Shown: piece after piece, positions 62,433 to 64,000 of the stretch
How the letters are laid out: every line of letters starts with the position of its first letter
Position numbering within the stretch: position 1 is the stretch's first letter
Origin: Fumia xinanensis
GTDB lineage: Bacteria > Bacillota > Clostridia > Oscillospirales > Ruminococcaceae
DNA length: 64,000 nucleotides
Direction: 5' to 3'
Assembly (NCBI RefSeq): GCF_014384905.1
Contig: NZ_JACRSV010000001.1
Span: 620,001-684,000 of the forward strand
Program-made: the position numbers and the translations under genes
Notes under the pieces: model-generated
What the model was told of the DNA's origin: nothing
The model's input: the letters and a program-made list of their open reading frames with translations, nothing else
Databases searched by the model: none

Positions 62433-64000
62433 ATGTTAGGCAAAAAGAGAAAGAGGATCCTGATCTCTCTGCTGTCTGTCGCACTTGCGCTGTCGTGTAT
62501 GGCGAGTACCATTCCGGCCGGTGCGCTTGATTTAGACCAGCAGCTGGATACCGAGTCTGTTCTAATGTCAGAGAACACCGACGAAAGTTCTTTCGTCAAA
62601 GAGGATGTTTCTGACCAAGATTCGGAGCTCGAAAGTTCTCAACAACCAGAAGATTCTATGGCGGAGGATTTGGCGTTCGCAGAGAATTCTGTACTTGCCG
62701 ATGAAGAAATTGTGGGCGCTGAGGAGGATTCCGACGAAAGAGTCAACCTGGCGTTGGGGATGAAGTACACCGGGACGGATGCATACAGTGAGGGAGGAAG
62801 TTATCCTTATCCGGATACTGGGAACAAAGAGCTGACCGACGGTATTTATGGTGCGCAGAAGTACACAGATGCCACATATGTCGGCTATGCCGGTGGCAAT
62901 CACGAAACAGAACTGATTTTCGATTTCGGCTACAATCAGACCTTTGACGAAGTCAAAATACATTATGCCTGCGGTGCCAGCGCTGGCGTAGTTCCTCCGA
63001 AATCGGTGGAAATTTCCTATTCCTCCGACAAGCTCAATTGGACGGAATTTGCCGTTGGCGGTCCCGGTGAATCCGGCGATTATGCCCATGAATACACCGT
63101 GACTGGCGCCCCGGCCACTGGACGTTTCGTCAAGGTCTACATCAAATACGGATTGTATTGGATGATGCTGTCTGAAGTGGAGATCATGGGTGTTTGGACG
63201 CCCCGAGATCCCAGACAGGCAGTAATCACTACTGATCTTCCAACCGAGGTAAATAAATTTGAGGGAGATACCGTTAACCTCAAGATGGATTACACGATTG
63301 AGGAGCCGGGCGACGAAGTGAGCATTATCTGGAAAAAGGATAATGTGGAACTTCCTCAGTTCAAAAACCAGAAAGCGATAAAAATTTCAAACGCTCAGCT
63401 TTCCGACAGCGGTGCTTATCAGGCGTTTGTAGTTAATCGGTTTAGCGACGGCTTTGAGATTTCCGGCGACACCTCTGCATGCCTCGTGACGATTTCCAAA
63501 TCGGATATCGAAGGCAACGACCCTGTGGTTGATGTGCCGGACGGCGATGCCAATAACCTGGCGTTTGGAAAAACCTACACAGTTTCCAATTCAATCGGTG
63601 AGGATTACACCGATAACGGGAAACTGACCGACGGTCTCTACGGTTCCGCCGAGGATTATCTGGACGGCAGATGGGTCGGCTTTTCCAAAGCGAAAAACGA
63701 GACCGCTGAAGTCATTGTCGATTTAGGCAGTGCCCAAGCGTTTGCACAAGTGGAACTAAATTTCCTCCGGGATGAGATTGCCGACTCCGAATGGCCTACT
63801 AAGGTGGAGGTTTTCGTTTCCGACGACAAGTCCAGCTGGACCTCTGCAGGCGCTTTTTCAGTGAAGAAGGCATCCACCCCCGAGACAATGATTGCGAGAG
63901 CAAAAGAAAAAGTCAGCGGTACTGGCCGTTATGTAAAATTTGTCATGACACCAGGCGACAAGGACATGGTGCTTATGGACGAAGTACGGGTTCTGAAGGC
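62433..64000 (+). CDS. Giant secreted multidomain protein, paralogue 3, 5' part only
   Basis: The first 522 codons of a third paralogue run off the right edge. A signal peptide (KRKRILISLLSVALALSC), an acidic Glu/Asp/Ser-rich stretch (to about 100), a first F5/8C-like domain (about 103-250), an Ig-like domain (about 255-355, SDSGAYQAFVVNRF) and a second F5/8C-like domain (from about 369, ending in DEVRVLKA at the edge) match paralogue 2 in order. AAAGGAG precedes the ATG. DUF4855 and wall-binding repeats are expected beyond the window but not seen. Confidence 0.88.
   Translation, partial: MLGKKRKRILISLLSVALALSCMASTIPAGALDLDQQLDTESVLMSENTDESSFVKEDVSDQDSELESSQQPEDSMAEDLAFAENSVLADEEIVGAEEDSDERVNLALGMKYTGTDAYSEGGSYPYPDTGNKELTDGIYGAQKYTDATYVGYAGGNHETELIFDFGYNQTFDEVKIHYACGASAGVVPPKSVEISYSSDKLNWTEFAVGGPGESGDYAHEYTVTGAPATGRFVKVYIKYGLYWMMLSEVEIMGVWTPRDPRQAVITTDLPTEVNKFEGDTVNLKMDYTIEEPGDEVSIIWKKDNVELPQFKNQKAIKISNAQLSDSGAYQAFVVNRFSDGFEISGDTSACLVTISKSDIEGNDPVVDVPDGDANNLAFGKTYTVSNSIGEDYTDNGKLTDGLYGSAEDYLDGRWVGFSKAKNETAEVIVDLGSAQAFAQVELNFLRDEIADSEWPTKVEVFVSDDKSSWTSAGAFSVKKASTPETMIARAKEKVSGTGRYVKFVMTPGDKDMVLMDEVRVLK

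Noticed and set aside
1..64000. tRNA, rRNA, CRISPR arrays, prophage or plasmid origin
   Set aside because: I found no cloverleaf with a GGTTCGAAT-type T arm, no rRNA segments, no regular spaced repeats, and no phage, replication or integrase genes.

Overview
The window looks like chromosomal DNA from a spore-forming, anaerobic Firmicute of the class Clostridia, probably a gut or digester bacterium of the Oscillospiraceae type (inference). Support comes from strong AGGAGG-type ribosome binding sites, spoVT, a tryptophan T-box leader, an oxygen-sensitive anaerobic sulfatase maturase, YesM/YesN-type two-component genes, choline-binding-like wall repeats, and T-rich intrinsic terminators. No rRNA, tRNA, CRISPR array, phage or intact insertion sequence was seen.

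Layout. 1-436: 5' end of a secreted discoidin-like protein that runs off the left edge. 1198-4714: heterodimeric ABC exporter. 5029-6799: two small HTH proteins around a GH32 fructosidase. 6852-18681: a sulfur module with a TauE-like exporter, anaerobic sulfatase maturase, sensor kinase, response regulator, lipoprotein solute-binding protein, two permeases, two ATPases and a cytosolic Cys-type sulfatase. 18682-19572: RNA-rich intergenic region with a 28-bp hairpin, a small RNA candidate and a riboswitch-like leader for a MATE pump (19573-20904). 21363-23099: HAD phosphatase, ferritin-like protein, rhodanese. 23322-28625: c-di-GMP operon (EAL phosphodiesterase, GGDEF cyclase, ACT protein). 28746-32890 (minus strand): MFS transporter, TfoX_C protein, Tam methyltransferase, membrane-anchored MutS-like ATPase. 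33244-42120: carbohydrate locus with a truncated AraC regulator, alpha/beta hydrolase, SGNH esterase, GH43-like beta-propeller and a giant secreted DUF4855 protein. 42409-44196: ABC-F ATPase. 44256-51321: T-box-controlled trpE-GD-C-F-B-A. 51335-54234: frameshifted HTH paralogue, spoVT, guaB. 54426-56003: two-domain SGNH esterase and a small hypothetical gene. 56589-64000: two more giant DUF4855 paralogues, the last cut by the right edge.

How the parts fit together. In the sulfur module a membrane sensor and AraC-type regulator probably control uptake of an organic sulfate ester by an SsuABC/TauABC-like importer. A cytosolic sulfatase, activated by the maturase, would hydrolyse the ester, and the TauE-like permease could remove the released sulfur anion. 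The importer's two ATPases carry complementary defects, so they should form a heterodimer with one intact and one degenerate ATP site. The second theme is a family of at least three 1600-1700-residue secreted proteins with F5/8C, Ig, DUF4855 and wall-binding repeats. They come with duplicated promoter/leader and terminator sequences and neighbouring esterase and glycosidase genes, which suggests a surface system for binding and trimming decorated glycans.
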